The notes under the pieces: generated by a model | The model's database searches: none | The model's input: the letters and a program-made list of their open reading frames with translations, nothing else | Told to the model about the DNA's origin: nothing | Virus record (IMG/VR): IMGVR_UViG_3300042900_000549 | Coordinates: 19,722-83,721 of that record | Length of the DNA: 64,000 nucleotides | Strand: one strand, 5' to 3' | Source: a virus | Translations under genes and position numbers: made by a program | In this document: positions 48,016-55,733 of the stretch, one piece after another | How the letters are laid out: the number at the start of each line of letters is the position of its first letter | How positions within the stretch are numbered: position 1 is the first letter of the stretch

Positions 48016-48591
48016 ATGCCTGTAACAAAAATAAAAACTGAAGCACCAATTGCAAAACTCCAACCAAATGCATTTCAATATGAAATTTTGGAATTGGTGT
48101 CAAAACAAAGAAGTGATGTAAAAAAAGTAGAAGTACTTAAAGAATACCGTAATGATGCTCTGATAAGTCTTTTCATTTGGAACTTTGATGATAGTGTAGT
48201 TAGTATTTTACCTCCAGGATCAGTTCCTTATGCTGATCCATCTGATCAATCGTCTATAGGGGGAAATCTAACTGAATTGATTGATAGTAAAGCAAAAAAC
48301 ACCAATTTGAAAAATGGTGCATATGCAGGAACTGAAGAGTTGATGAATAAGCAACGCACATCTCTTCGTAATGAGCACACAAATTTTTATATTTTCCTAA
48401 AGGGTGGAAGTAGTACTCTTTCTCAAATTCGTAAGGAGACTATTTTTATCAACATGCTTCAAGGACTTCATCCTTTAGAAGCAGAACTAGTTTGTCTAGT
48501 AAAAGATAAAAATCTTACAAATAAATATAAAGTAAGTTGGGATAATGTTAAGGGGGCATATCCTGATATTCTTTGGGGAGGTCGTTCGTGA
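48016..48591 (+). CDS. Conserved phage protein (DUF6433-like)
   Basis: A 191-residue protein. YEILELVSKQRSDVKKVEVL and KYKVSWDNVKGAYPDILWGG are characteristic of a family (DUF6433, from memory) universal in T4-like cyanophages. NMLQGLHPLEAELVCLVKDK is another conserved block. Late-like GATAAATA lies upstream at 47966. Function not known to me. Confidence 0.75.
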   Translation: MPVTKIKTEAPIAKLQPNAFQYEILELVSKQRSDVKKVEVLKEYRNDALISLFIWNFDDSVVSILPPGSVPYADPSDQSSIGGNLTELIDSKAKNTNLKNGAYAGTEELMNKQRTSLRNEHTNFYIFLKGGSSTLSQIRKETIFINMLQGLHPLEAELVCLVKDKNLTNKYKVSWDNVKGAYPDILWGGRS

Positions 48592-48923
48592 GTAAAACTG
48601 TATTAGTAGAGGAAGAAACTATGCAATGGACACCAGAAGAAAAAAAAGAAACTTCTTCTCGTTATGGTTGTGAAATTCTTTTTGAACGTACTACACTTGC
48701 TCAGGTAAAAGATCTTTCTTTACCGAATGATGCTTATCTAATTTTGTACCGTGTAAATGCTGAGACTCATGTAGACTTATGTCGTGGAACTGGAGTTAAA
48801 ATCTTTGATATGTATTATGACAAGTTTGGTCCTGGATCAGTTCAAAAAATTGAATTTGGATATGGAAGAGTTTCTCCTAGAATATGGGGATATAAAGCAC
48901 CTGAAGGAAAGAAAAAAAAATGA
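48588..48923 (+). CDS. Conserved cyanophage protein, GTG start
   Basis: A 111-residue protein. The GTG at 48588 overlaps the preceding stop (GTGA) and has a GGGGAGG ribosome site seven bases upstream, so it is preferred. Beta-rich; ends basic (KAPEGKKKK). Unknown function. Confidence 0.65.
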   Translation: MSKTVLVEEETMQWTPEEKKETSSRYGCEILFERTTLAQVKDLSLPNDAYLILYRVNAETHVDLCRGTGVKIFDMYYDKFGPGSVQKIEFGYGRVSPRIWGYKAPEGKKKK

Positions 48924-49108
48924 CTGCAGGATTTGATAATAAACTAAAAGTAGAAATTAATTCAACTGAAGTTGATAAACTACTAAAGCAATACAAAAAA
49001 ATTAAAAAATATATGAAATCTTCCTTGTATAAAGTGAAGAAAATTGATGGAACAGAAAAAGTTGTGTCGGAACTTTTAAAAGAATATGAGGATAATCCTC
49101 TGAATTAA
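48920..49108 (+). CDS. Small basic protein
   Basis: A 62-residue protein (MTAGFDNKLKVEINSTEVDK ...), lysine-rich and helical. Overlaps the preceding stop by four bases. Unknown function. Confidence 0.55.
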   Translation: MTAGFDNKLKVEINSTEVDKLLKQYKKIKKYMKSSLYKVKKIDGTEKVVSELLKEYEDNPLN

Positions 49109-49112
49109 ATAA

Positions 49113-49439
49113 ATGGGTAAGCATTTTTTATTGAATCTATATGGGTGCTCATCAGTTCTGTTGAATGACGAGCGTTTTCTTGTTGATTTACTGGAAAATT
49201 CTGCAGTTGCATCTGGAGCAACTATATTAAAAACAGTATCTCATAAGTTTGAACCTCAAGGTGTTACTATTATTTGCTTACTTTCCGAAAGTCATATTAG
49301 CATTCATACTTGGCCTGAGGAACATAAGGCATCGGCAGATATTTTTACTTGTGGGATAGTGGATCCAAAGATTGGTTGTGATATAATGATAGCGCAACTC
49401 AAACCAATTGAATATAAACTTAATTATATTCAACGATAA
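49113..49439 (+). CDS. speD: S-adenosylmethionine decarboxylase
   Basis: A 108-residue class 1b proenzyme. The self-cleavage site is the Glu-Ser of LSESHISIHTWPE, which generates the pyruvoyl group, and CGIVDP carries the conserved Cys. The enzyme makes decarboxylated SAM for polyamine synthesis; polyamines may help neutralise packaged DNA. speD is a known cyanophage auxiliary gene. Confidence 0.93.
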   Translation: MGKHFLLNLYGCSSVLLNDERFLVDLLENSAVASGATILKTVSHKFEPQGVTIICLLSESHISIHTWPEEHKASADIFTCGIVDPKIGCDIMIAQLKPIEYKLNYIQR

Positions 49440-49444
49440 AAAAA

Positions 49445-49475
49445 AGGAGAGGATTGACATTCTCTCTTTTTTTAT
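49445..49475 (+). terminator. Terminator after speD
   Basis: GGAGAG/TTCTCTC-type stem (49447-49451 with 49462-49466, extended by flanking A-T pairs) and seven or more Ts. Confidence 0.75.
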
Positions 49476-49482
49476 GTAAACT
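49454..49482 (+). promoter_or_regulatory. Promoter inside terminator loop
   Basis: TTGACA in the terminator loop (49454-49459), 17-bp spacer, TAAACT at 49477-49482. Same fused layout as at 1003-1056. Confidence 0.55.
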
Positions 49483-49503
49483 GATAAGAGACATACTATT
49501 GGA

Positions 49504-49671
49504 ATGAATAACGAACGATTAAAACTAATTGTGAGAAATCTGGATCTTTTGATTCAATCTTTAAAAGAGGAACTTGAAGATGTTCCAGAAATTTCTTATG
49601 AGACTACATCCTCATATGTTGAGGATGATGTTGATGAATACTATACTGAGGATGACGAAGAAGATGTATGA
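49504..49671 (+). CDS. Small acidic protein
   Basis: A 55-residue protein, MNNERLKLIVRNLDLLIQSL, then a very acidic tail (DDVDEYYTEDDEEDV). Overlaps the next gene by eight bases. Unknown. Confidence 0.5.
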   Translation: MNNERLKLIVRNLDLLIQSLKEELEDVPEISYETTSSYVEDDVDEYYTEDDEEDV

Positions 49672-49852
49672 AGACATTACGCCTTATGAAAGGGCGCTTG
49701 CAAGATTTGGTGATAAGTGTGCTCTCATAGCAGGACTTGAACTTGCTAATAAAATTTCTCCAGAAGAAGCATATCAACAAATAAAAGATATGTATAAGGA
49801 ATTGAAAAAACTTCGCAAAGCAGAAAAGAAAAATTGGGAGACACCAAACTAA
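49664..49852 (+). CDS. Small helical protein
   Basis: A 62-residue protein, MYEDITPYERALARFGDKCA ..., ending in a charged helix. Adjacent to thyX with a one-base overlap. Unknown. Confidence 0.5.
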   Translation: MYEDITPYERALARFGDKCALIAGLELANKISPEEAYQQIKDMYKELKKLRKAEKKNWETPN

Positions 49853-50607
49853 TGAAACCTATTAAAGCAAAAGATCTACTGGAACTAGATCAAGAAATGA
49901 AAGTTGTGATGATTCGTCAGTCACAACTTCCCCAGACTCTTGTTTGGCAAGCAGGTAAGAATGATTATTCTGAAGTACCTATTCATACGGTGATGCCCCC
50001 CGTAGAAAAGGAATGTGGTAAATGGGTAATTGAACATCTACTTGCAAATGAAAGAGGTCATTGGGGACCACTAGAACATCCTGCAATTTCTTTTGATTGT
50101 GTTGGATTCGTTCATAATGTAATGGTTCAGGCACGAACTCATCGTGTTGGAGTTTCTTTTGATGTTCAATCTCAGCGTTATACTGGTCGTCGTGTACTGA
50201 AGGTTGCAAAGGGTGAACTGAAACCACAACAAGTTTTCTATGTGCGCCCAGAAGGTCTCTACCTGGACCGTAAAGGGCATAAGTATGAATGGACGAGGGA
50301 AGACTACGAAAGGCAGTTAAAGTTCTGTCTGGCGGCATCTGAGAGGTATGAGGAGGGTTATACTAAGCGTGGTATGGCAGAGGAACATCTTCGGGATTAT
50401 CTTCCACAGAATATTCGTCAAAACTTCGTTGTTACATTCTCTCTTCGTGCAGTGTTACACTTTCTGGATCTTCGTGCTAAACTTGATGCTCAGGTGGAAA
50501 TTCAAGCACTTTGCGAAGGTATGATTCCTGCAATTAAAGAATGGGTTCCTGAGATCTTTAGTTATTATGAGGAGAAAAGACTTCATAAGGCACGTTTGAG
50601 TCCTTGA
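49852..50607 (+). CDS. thyX: FAD-dependent thymidylate synthase
   Basis: Makes dTMP from dUMP using FAD and methylene-folate. The ThyX signature appears as RTHRVGVSFDVQSQRYTG. HWGPLEHPAISF is the upstream conserved block, and NFVVTFSLRAVLHFLDLR the later one. 251 residues is normal for phage ThyX. Start 49852 avoids the upstream TTG. Confidence 0.95.
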   Translation: MKPIKAKDLLELDQEMKVVMIRQSQLPQTLVWQAGKNDYSEVPIHTVMPPVEKECGKWVIEHLLANERGHWGPLEHPAISFDCVGFVHNVMVQARTHRVGVSFDVQSQRYTGRRVLKVAKGELKPQQVFYVRPEGLYLDRKGHKYEWTREDYERQLKFCLAASERYEEGYTKRGMAEEHLRDYLPQNIRQNFVVTFSLRAVLHFLDLRAKLDAQVEIQALCEGMIPAIKEWVPEIFSYYEEKRLHKARLSP

Positions 50608-50637
50608 TCTAAATACTCATACACATTATTAAAACTT

Positions 50638-50880
50638 ATGGCAATTTATCCAATCAAAAGTAAAGAAACTGGTGAGACTAAAGTGATTGAAATGAGTGTT
50701 CACGACATCACACAGTGGTATCAAGACAATCCAGAATGGTCCCGCGATTGGAGTCAGGGATGTGCAACTCCAGGAGAAGTTGGTGAGTGGAAAGACAAAC
50801 TCATTGATAAACATCCCGGATGGAATGAAATTTTGGATAAAGCATCTAAAGCACCTAAATCACTCGTAAAGAAAATCTAA
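50638..50880 (+). CDS. Conserved cyanophage protein
   Basis: An 80-residue protein: MAIYPIKSKETGETKVIEMS, then WYQDNPEWSRDWSQG. CTAAATA (50610-50616) may be a late box. I recall similar proteins in most T4-like cyanophages beside thyX or phoH. Unknown function. Confidence 0.65.
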   Translation: MAIYPIKSKETGETKVIEMSVHDITQWYQDNPEWSRDWSQGCATPGEVGEWKDKLIDKHPGWNEILDKASKAPKSLVKKI

Positions 50881-50881
50881 A

Positions 50882-51652
50882 ATGACAAGAAGAAAAAGAA
50901 CCAATCAAGATACTCAGTCTGTTGGCGGTGTTCCTATGACTACGAAACATATGAAGCGTAGAAAACCATTAAACTCTGATTTACTTTTAGATGTTCAACC
51001 TCTAACAGATAATCAAGGAAAACTATTTGAATCCTATGATGAAGGTAAGCACATTGTTGCTTATGGAGCAGCTGGAACTGGTAAAACTTTTATCGTTCTC
51101 TACAATGCACTCAAAGATGTTCTTAATGATAGGACACCTTATGATAAAATATACATCATTAGGTCTTTAGTGCAGACTCGCGAAATTGGATTCTTGCCAG
51201 GTAATCACGAAGATAAATCAGCACTCTTTGAAATACCATATAAAAATATGGTAAAATATATGTTCCAACTGCCGTCTGAAGATGAGTTTGAGATGCTATA
51301 CGGCAATCTTAAATCTCAAGGTACTATTTCTTTTTGGTCTTCTTCTTTCTTAAGAGGAACTACTTTTGATAATTGCATTCTTATTGTGGACGAATTCCAA
51401 AATATGAATGGACACGAAAATGATTCTATCATCACTCGTGTTGGCGAAAACTGTAAAATTATGTTCTGTGGTGATGCTTCGCAGAGTGATTTAGTGCGAC
51501 AGAATGAGAGAAATGGAATTCACGATTTTATAAAAATTCTTCAAATTATGCCATCATTTGATTTTATTGAATTTGGTATTGAAGACGTATGCAGAAGTGG
51601 ATTGGTTAAAGAGTACTTAATTGCAAAACATTCCTTAAATATTACCATATAA
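50882..51652 (+). CDS. phoH: PhoH-like ATPase
   Basis: A 256-residue P-loop protein of the PhoH family. Walker A is GAAGTGKT, Walker B CILIVDEFQN, and MFCGDASQSDL follows as in helicase-like PhoH. Common in marine phages; a phosphate-stress role is often assumed but not shown. Confidence 0.92.
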   Translation: MTRRKRTNQDTQSVGGVPMTTKHMKRRKPLNSDLLLDVQPLTDNQGKLFESYDEGKHIVAYGAAGTGKTFIVLYNALKDVLNDRTPYDKIYIIRSLVQTREIGFLPGNHEDKSALFEIPYKNMVKYMFQLPSEDEFEMLYGNLKSQGTISFWSSSFLRGTTFDNCILIVDEFQNMNGHENDSIITRVGENCKIMFCGDASQSDLVRQNERNGIHDFIKILQIMPSFDFIEFGIEDVCRSGLVKEYLIAKHSLNITI

Positions 51653-51653
51653 A

Positions 51654-52322
51654 ATGTTCACACATATTGATTTGAATCTCCCAAAACTTACGAGGGAGAG
51701 TATAGATGGAGTTCGTTATTATAACATTGGTGAAGAAAATAAAAAACTGGTGTCTATTACCTCCGTTATTAGTCATTATAGTAAAGCAAAGTTTGCAAAA
51801 TGGCGTAAAAGAGTTGGAGAAGAAGAAGCAAATAGAATCACAAAAAGAGCAACCAGTCGTGGTACTGATACTCATACTCTCATTGAGAGTTATTTGCTAA
51901 ACGAAGAACTCTCAGAGGTTCAACCAATTTCAGAAATGTTATTTAAATTGGCGAAACCAACTCTAAATCGTATAAATAATATTTACTGTCTAGAAAGTTC
52001 TTTACACAGTAAAATTTTGGGAGTTGCAGGTTCTGTCGATACTATAGGAGAATTTGATGGTGAACTTGCAGTTATTGATTATAAGACTTCCGCAAAACCA
52101 AAGCCCCGTGAATGGTTAGAAGGATATTTTGTTCAAACTATGTTTTATGGAATGGCTTTATATGAGATGACGGATATTCAGATTAAAAAGTTAGTTATTA
52201 TAATGACCTGTGAGAATGGAGAATGTGTTGTTTACGAAGAAAGAGATTTAGAAAAATATATGAAACTCGTTATTCAGTATATCAAAAAATTTGTAAACGA
52301 TAAGTTAGAACAAATTGCTTGA
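51654..52322 (+). CDS. RecB/Cas4-like PD-(D/E)XK nuclease
   Basis: A 222-residue nuclease. ITSVISHYSKAKFAKWRKRV resembles the RecB-family start; GVAGSVDTIGEFDGELAVIDYKTS gives the GxxD...DYKT catalytic motif, and EGYFVQTMFYGMAL the QxxxY motif. Probably processes DNA ends in recombination. Its TGA is inside the next -35 box. Confidence 0.88.
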   Translation: MFTHIDLNLPKLTRESIDGVRYYNIGEENKKLVSITSVISHYSKAKFAKWRKRVGEEEANRITKRATSRGTDTHTLIESYLLNEELSEVQPISEMLFKLAKPTLNRINNIYCLESSLHSKILGVAGSVDTIGEFDGELAVIDYKTSAKPKPREWLEGYFVQTMFYGMALYEMTDIQIKKLVIIMTCENGECVVYEERDLEKYMKLVIQYIKKFVNDKLEQIA

Positions 52323-52347
52323 CATATAAGGACTAAAGGTTTATAAT
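52319..52347 (+). promoter_or_regulatory. Perfect-consensus sigma70 promoter
   Basis: TTGACA, 17-bp spacer, TATAAT at 52342-52347. Drives the gp33-gp59-gp32 set. The upstream stop is bases 52320-52322. Confidence 0.85.
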
Positions 52348-52370
52348 AAACAAAAGTGAATTAAATTATT

Positions 52371-52661
52371 GTGCCACTTACGCTCGTTCAATTAATGACT
52401 TCTGATTACAATAGAGAATTAGAAAAAGTATTAGAAGAAAAGTTTTTCTGTCCCTCAAGATTTGCTCAAGAAGTTGAGAAACTTGTAGTTCAAGAGAGTG
52501 TATCTTATATTGATGCAATAATTGCTTTTTGTGAAATCAACAAAATTGATTTAGAATCTGTACCTAAACTTCTTTCAAAACCACTTAAAGAGAAGATTAA
52601 GTGCGAAGCAACTGAACTTAATTTTCTTAAGAAAACTTCAAAGGCACGATTAGTATTTTGA
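52371..52661 (+). CDS. 33: gp33 late-transcription coactivator
   Basis: A 96-residue homologue of T4 gp33, which links RNA polymerase to the sliding clamp for late transcription. FCPSRFAQEVEKLVVQESVS and SKPLKEKIKCEATELNFLKK are the conserved blocks. GTG start at 52371; an ATG at 52395 is in frame. No clear ribosome site. Confidence 0.85.
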   Translation: MPLTLVQLMTSDYNRELEKVLEEKFFCPSRFAQEVEKLVVQESVSYIDAIIAFCEINKIDLESVPKLLSKPLKEKIKCEATELNFLKKTSKARLVF

Positions 52662-53251
52662 AATTGGAACCATTTGAATCATATCAAAAATATCTTGCTC
52701 TTAAGAATCATTTCACGAATAAAAAATATAATTACTTCACATATAATGGAAAAGTAAAAGCAAATCTCCAATCTTTCTATAAACGCAAAGATAGATTTTG
52801 GTTTGAAAAATTGTCCAGAAATAAAACTGATGAGGAAATATTAAACTTTTTTGTGGCAAATTTTGCTTCTTGTGATGATCCACAATCACTTTGGATTGGT
52901 CAAATCATTAAGGAAGGAGAAGATAATTATAAGAACTGGATGCGCAAGACTCAATCACTTTCTTATATTTTTAAAGAAGAAATAAGCATTTTTAATTCAA
53001 AAAACTTTGATGAGATGTTTAGTATTCAAGGTAACAAGCATCCTTTAATTATTAAGAATTATCTTCAGAAAAAAATATCATTAGAAACTTTAATTATTTT
53101 AAATAATATTCTCGAGTACACAAAAGAGTTTGATAAGAAACTTCAAGACCCTGTTTGGGAATTTGTATCTATGAGAATTGAAAAATATACTCCCTTCATA
53201 CATATTGATGTAAACAAATTTAAGCAATTATTGAAGGAGTGTGTGTTGTGA
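52658..53251 (+). CDS. 59: gp59 helicase loader
   Basis: A 197-residue protein that loads gp41 helicase on forked DNA. KRKDRFWFEKLSRN and SLWIGQIIKEGED and the final blocks align with T4 gp59 (217 residues). No ATG is available; TTG at 52658 overlaps the gp33 stop (TTGA), so coupled translation from a rare start is likely. Confidence 0.85.
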   Translation: MKLEPFESYQKYLALKNHFTNKKYNYFTYNGKVKANLQSFYKRKDRFWFEKLSRNKTDEEILNFFVANFASCDDPQSLWIGQIIKEGEDNYKNWMRKTQSLSYIFKEEISIFNSKNFDEMFSIQGNKHPLIIKNYLQKKISLETLIILNNILEYTKEFDKKLQDPVWEFVSMRIEKYTPFIHIDVNKFKQLLKECVL

Positions 53252-53589
53252 GTTTCTTCAATTCCGATATAGTTAGAGCAGAGATGAGTGAAATATCTAT
53301 TTTACAAGACGATATTTATAGAAATATATTCACTTTTCCCGCAATGAATACTGAGGAAAAAAAGTTTCATATAAGTCTTTTAGAAAAACTTTTAAGTAAG
53401 CAAAAAATTCTTTATACTCGTCTGAGTTTATCTGATGATCCAGAGGCAATTGAGATGAAAGAAAAAATTGTTGAGTCTGCAACAATGATGGGTATGTCAC
53501 CAAATGTTGATATGAATATTATTTTTAATAATATGATGAGATTAATTGAAACCATGAAAGAACAACTTGACTTTCCTGAAGAGGGGTAG
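53248..53589 (+). CDS. DUF1825-like cyanobacterial/phage protein
   Basis: A 113-residue protein starting with GTG that overlaps the gp59 stop. NSDIVRAEMSEISILQDDIY and KQKILYTRLSLSDDPEAIEM are the hallmark blocks of a family shared by cyanobacteria and their phages. Function unknown; position next to gp32 suggests replication or recombination. Confidence 0.78.
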   Translation: MSFFNSDIVRAEMSEISILQDDIYRNIFTFPAMNTEEKKFHISLLEKLLSKQKILYTRLSLSDDPEAIEMKEKIVESATMMGMSPNVDMNIIFNNMMRLIETMKEQLDFPEEG

Positions 53590-53656
53590 TAGAATAATTA
53601 TGGGCTGGACGATCCCTTAAGCAAAGTCATAAAGGCCAAATCTGCACTGAAATAAA

Positions 53657-54601
53657 ATGTCATTTGAATCTCTAAAAAAACAATCTAAACTTGGTTCTCT
53701 TACTGATAAACTAGTAAAAGAAGTTGAAAAAATGAATACTAGTGGTGCTGGAGGAACCGATGAACGCTTCTGGAAACCGACTATGGGCAAAGGAGATGTA
53801 GGTTCTGCAGTTATCCGTTTCCTTCCTGCTCCCGGTGATGAAGATCTACCTTGGGTAAAACTATATAATCACGCATTTCAGGGAACTGGTGGTTGGTTGA
53901 TCGACAACTGCTCCACTACAATTAGTCAGAAGTGTCCAGTATGTGCGTCAAACACTGAACTTTGGAACTCCGGAAACGACCGCGATAAAGAAACAGTTCG
54001 TCAACGGAAGCGTAAACTATCATATTATTCAAACATCTATGTAATTAAAGATCCTGCAAATCCAGAAAACGAAGGTAAGATCTTTCTCTTTAAATTTGGT
54101 AAGAAAATCTTTGATAAGATTCTGAACGCAATGCAACCAGAATTTGAAGATGAGGCACCCATCAATCCGTTTGATTTTTGGGTGGGCGCAAACTTCCGTC
54201 TCAAGATTCGTAAGGTAGAGGGTTATTGGAACTACGATAAGTCAGAGTTTGATTCACCAGAACCTCTTATGGATGATGATGATGCTCTAGAAGCACTCTG
54301 GAAGAAAGAATATTCGCTCTCTGCAATTGTTGCTCCTGATCAATTCAAGTCCTATGATGAACTTGAAAAGCGTCTAAATTCTGTTCTTGGTATTGGTAAA
54401 GTTGCTCCCAAGACATCTACTGCTGATGAAGAAGAGCGTTATGAATCTTATGCTTCAAAGCAAAACACTGAAGAAAATGTGATGCAGGAACTTGAAGAAT
54501 CTTATCGCAAGAGTAAGAATGTAGAACTTCCTAAAGTTACTTCAAGTGATGATGAAGAAGATGATGCGATGAGTTACTTTTCTAAACTAGCGAATTCTTG
54601 A
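53657..54601 (+). CDS. 32: gp32 single-stranded DNA-binding protein
   Basis: A 314-residue protein. N-terminal basic B-domain, OB fold with the zinc site (His of NHAFQ, then CSTTISQKCPVC) at about residues 74-98, and a long acidic tail (SSDDEEDDAMSYF). Binds ssDNA and organises replication proteins. The 67-base leader may carry its translational operator, as in T4. A terminator lies inside the convergent gene. Confidence 0.96.
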   Translation: MSFESLKKQSKLGSLTDKLVKEVEKMNTSGAGGTDERFWKPTMGKGDVGSAVIRFLPAPGDEDLPWVKLYNHAFQGTGGWLIDNCSTTISQKCPVCASNTELWNSGNDRDKETVRQRKRKLSYYSNIYVIKDPANPENEGKIFLFKFGKKIFDKILNAMQPEFEDEAPINPFDFWVGANFRLKIRKVEGYWNYDKSEFDSPEPLMDDDDALEALWKKEYSLSAIVAPDQFKSYDELEKRLNSVLGIGKVAPKTSTADEEERYESYASKQNTEENVMQELEESYRKSKNVELPKVTSSDDEEDDAMSYFSKLANS

Positions 54602-55732
54602 TTACTCAAATAGTCTGATATTATCGCCTCTTTTTAAGGTGGAGTTCACATATTGATCTCCACCTTTTTTGTATGTCATCAATTCTTCCATATCATTAAA
54701 AATAACACTTAGATATATTGGTTTCAAAATATAGATATTTCTTTTTTCTTCTTCAATTTTTAATTCATACTCATAATTTGTTACCGGTCTTATGAAAGAA
54801 GTTGAAGGAACTTGAACTGTATTACTAAGTCCAGCATCCCAATATTCATAGTAATATGCGGTTAAACTTTTAATTGTAAGTTCATCAACCCAATTAAATC
54901 CCGTATAAATCCACAAATTTCCAGTTTCAGAGTCAACTACGGCATTTCCCGATACTGCATTTGGAAATTGATTTTGTAAAACTTCATCTGATGAATTTAG
55001 TATAGATCCAATAGGTGTAAATGTGGTATTTAATGTAAAAATAATTTTCTCTTTTTTGGATGTGGATATTACCGGATTACTGATAATAGGAACTGATGGG
55101 AGTTCATAAGTAAATCCTTTATCAAAAACTGTCGTTGCAATGAATTTACCATTATATTCTCTTTCAGATATTCCATCAATCGTGACTTGACTACCCACAA
55201 ATATTCCAGGAATATTCGTTGTCATATCAACTTTTATATTTGTACCGGTAGCAGTTATATCCGCAATAGTTGAATTTATAATTTCAATAAAATTTCCATT
55301 TGTTTTCCAAGTGGGAGAAATTGTTAAACCACCTTTAAGAACTGTAATACCTAATGAGTTCTTAATTTCTTCTGTTTCATAATGATGAATACCATTATAA
55401 AGATTATCATAAGAACCATAACGCTCTAACATAACCTTTTCAAAGGTTATTTGAGTCATCGGCCATTCTGATTGAATATTCAGAATGTTATTTGAAAGAA
55501 GAACAACCCAATCTAATGTTTCTTCATCATAAAACTTATAAGCAACATTATCAGGCCGTTCATCACCAATAATTGAATACTTCTCAAAGAATTGGAGATT
55601 AGCAAAAATATCTTCTCTTAATTTTCCACGCTTAAAAAGATTTTTTACCGGAATATATTCGGAGATATATTTGTCTCCTATGTCTCTAGAAACATATTCA
55701 AAGTTTGGAACCTGTCTGAAGTAAGATGCCAT
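54602..55732 (-). CDS. 53: gp53 baseplate wedge subunit
   Basis: A 376-residue wedge protein. FYDEETLDWVVLLSNNILNI and SEWPMTQITFEKVMLERYGS match the gp53 core; a C-terminal GGDQYVNSTLKRGDNIRLFE is shared by cyanophage gp53. It is longer than T4 gp53 (196) through an inserted beta-rich region (about residues 140-300). Minus strand, one base from gp48; ends exactly where gp32 ends. Confidence 0.88.
   Translation of the reverse strand: MASYFRQVPNFEYVSRDIGDKYISEYIPVKNLFKRGKLREDIFANLQFFEKYSIIGDERPDNVAYKFYDEETLDWVVLLSNNILNIQSEWPMTQITFEKVMLERYGSYDNLYNGIHHYETEEIKNSLGITVLKGGLTISPTWKTNGNFIEIINSTIADITATGTNIKVDMTTNIPGIFVGSQVTIDGISEREYNGKFIATTVFDKGFTYELPSVPIISNPVISTSKKEKIIFTLNTTFTPIGSILNSSDEVLQNQFPNAVSGNAVVDSETGNLWIYTGFNWVDELTIKSLTAYYYEYWDAGLSNTVQVPSTSFIRPVTNYEYELKIEEEKRNIYILKPIYLSVIFNDMEELMTYKKGGDQYVNSTLKRGDNIRLFE
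54636..54670 (+). terminator. gp32 terminator inside gp53
   Basis: AAGGTGGAG pairs with CTCCACC(TT), followed by six Ts on the plus strand. It lies within the 3' coding part of gp53. Confidence 0.8.
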
Positions 55733-55733
55733 T

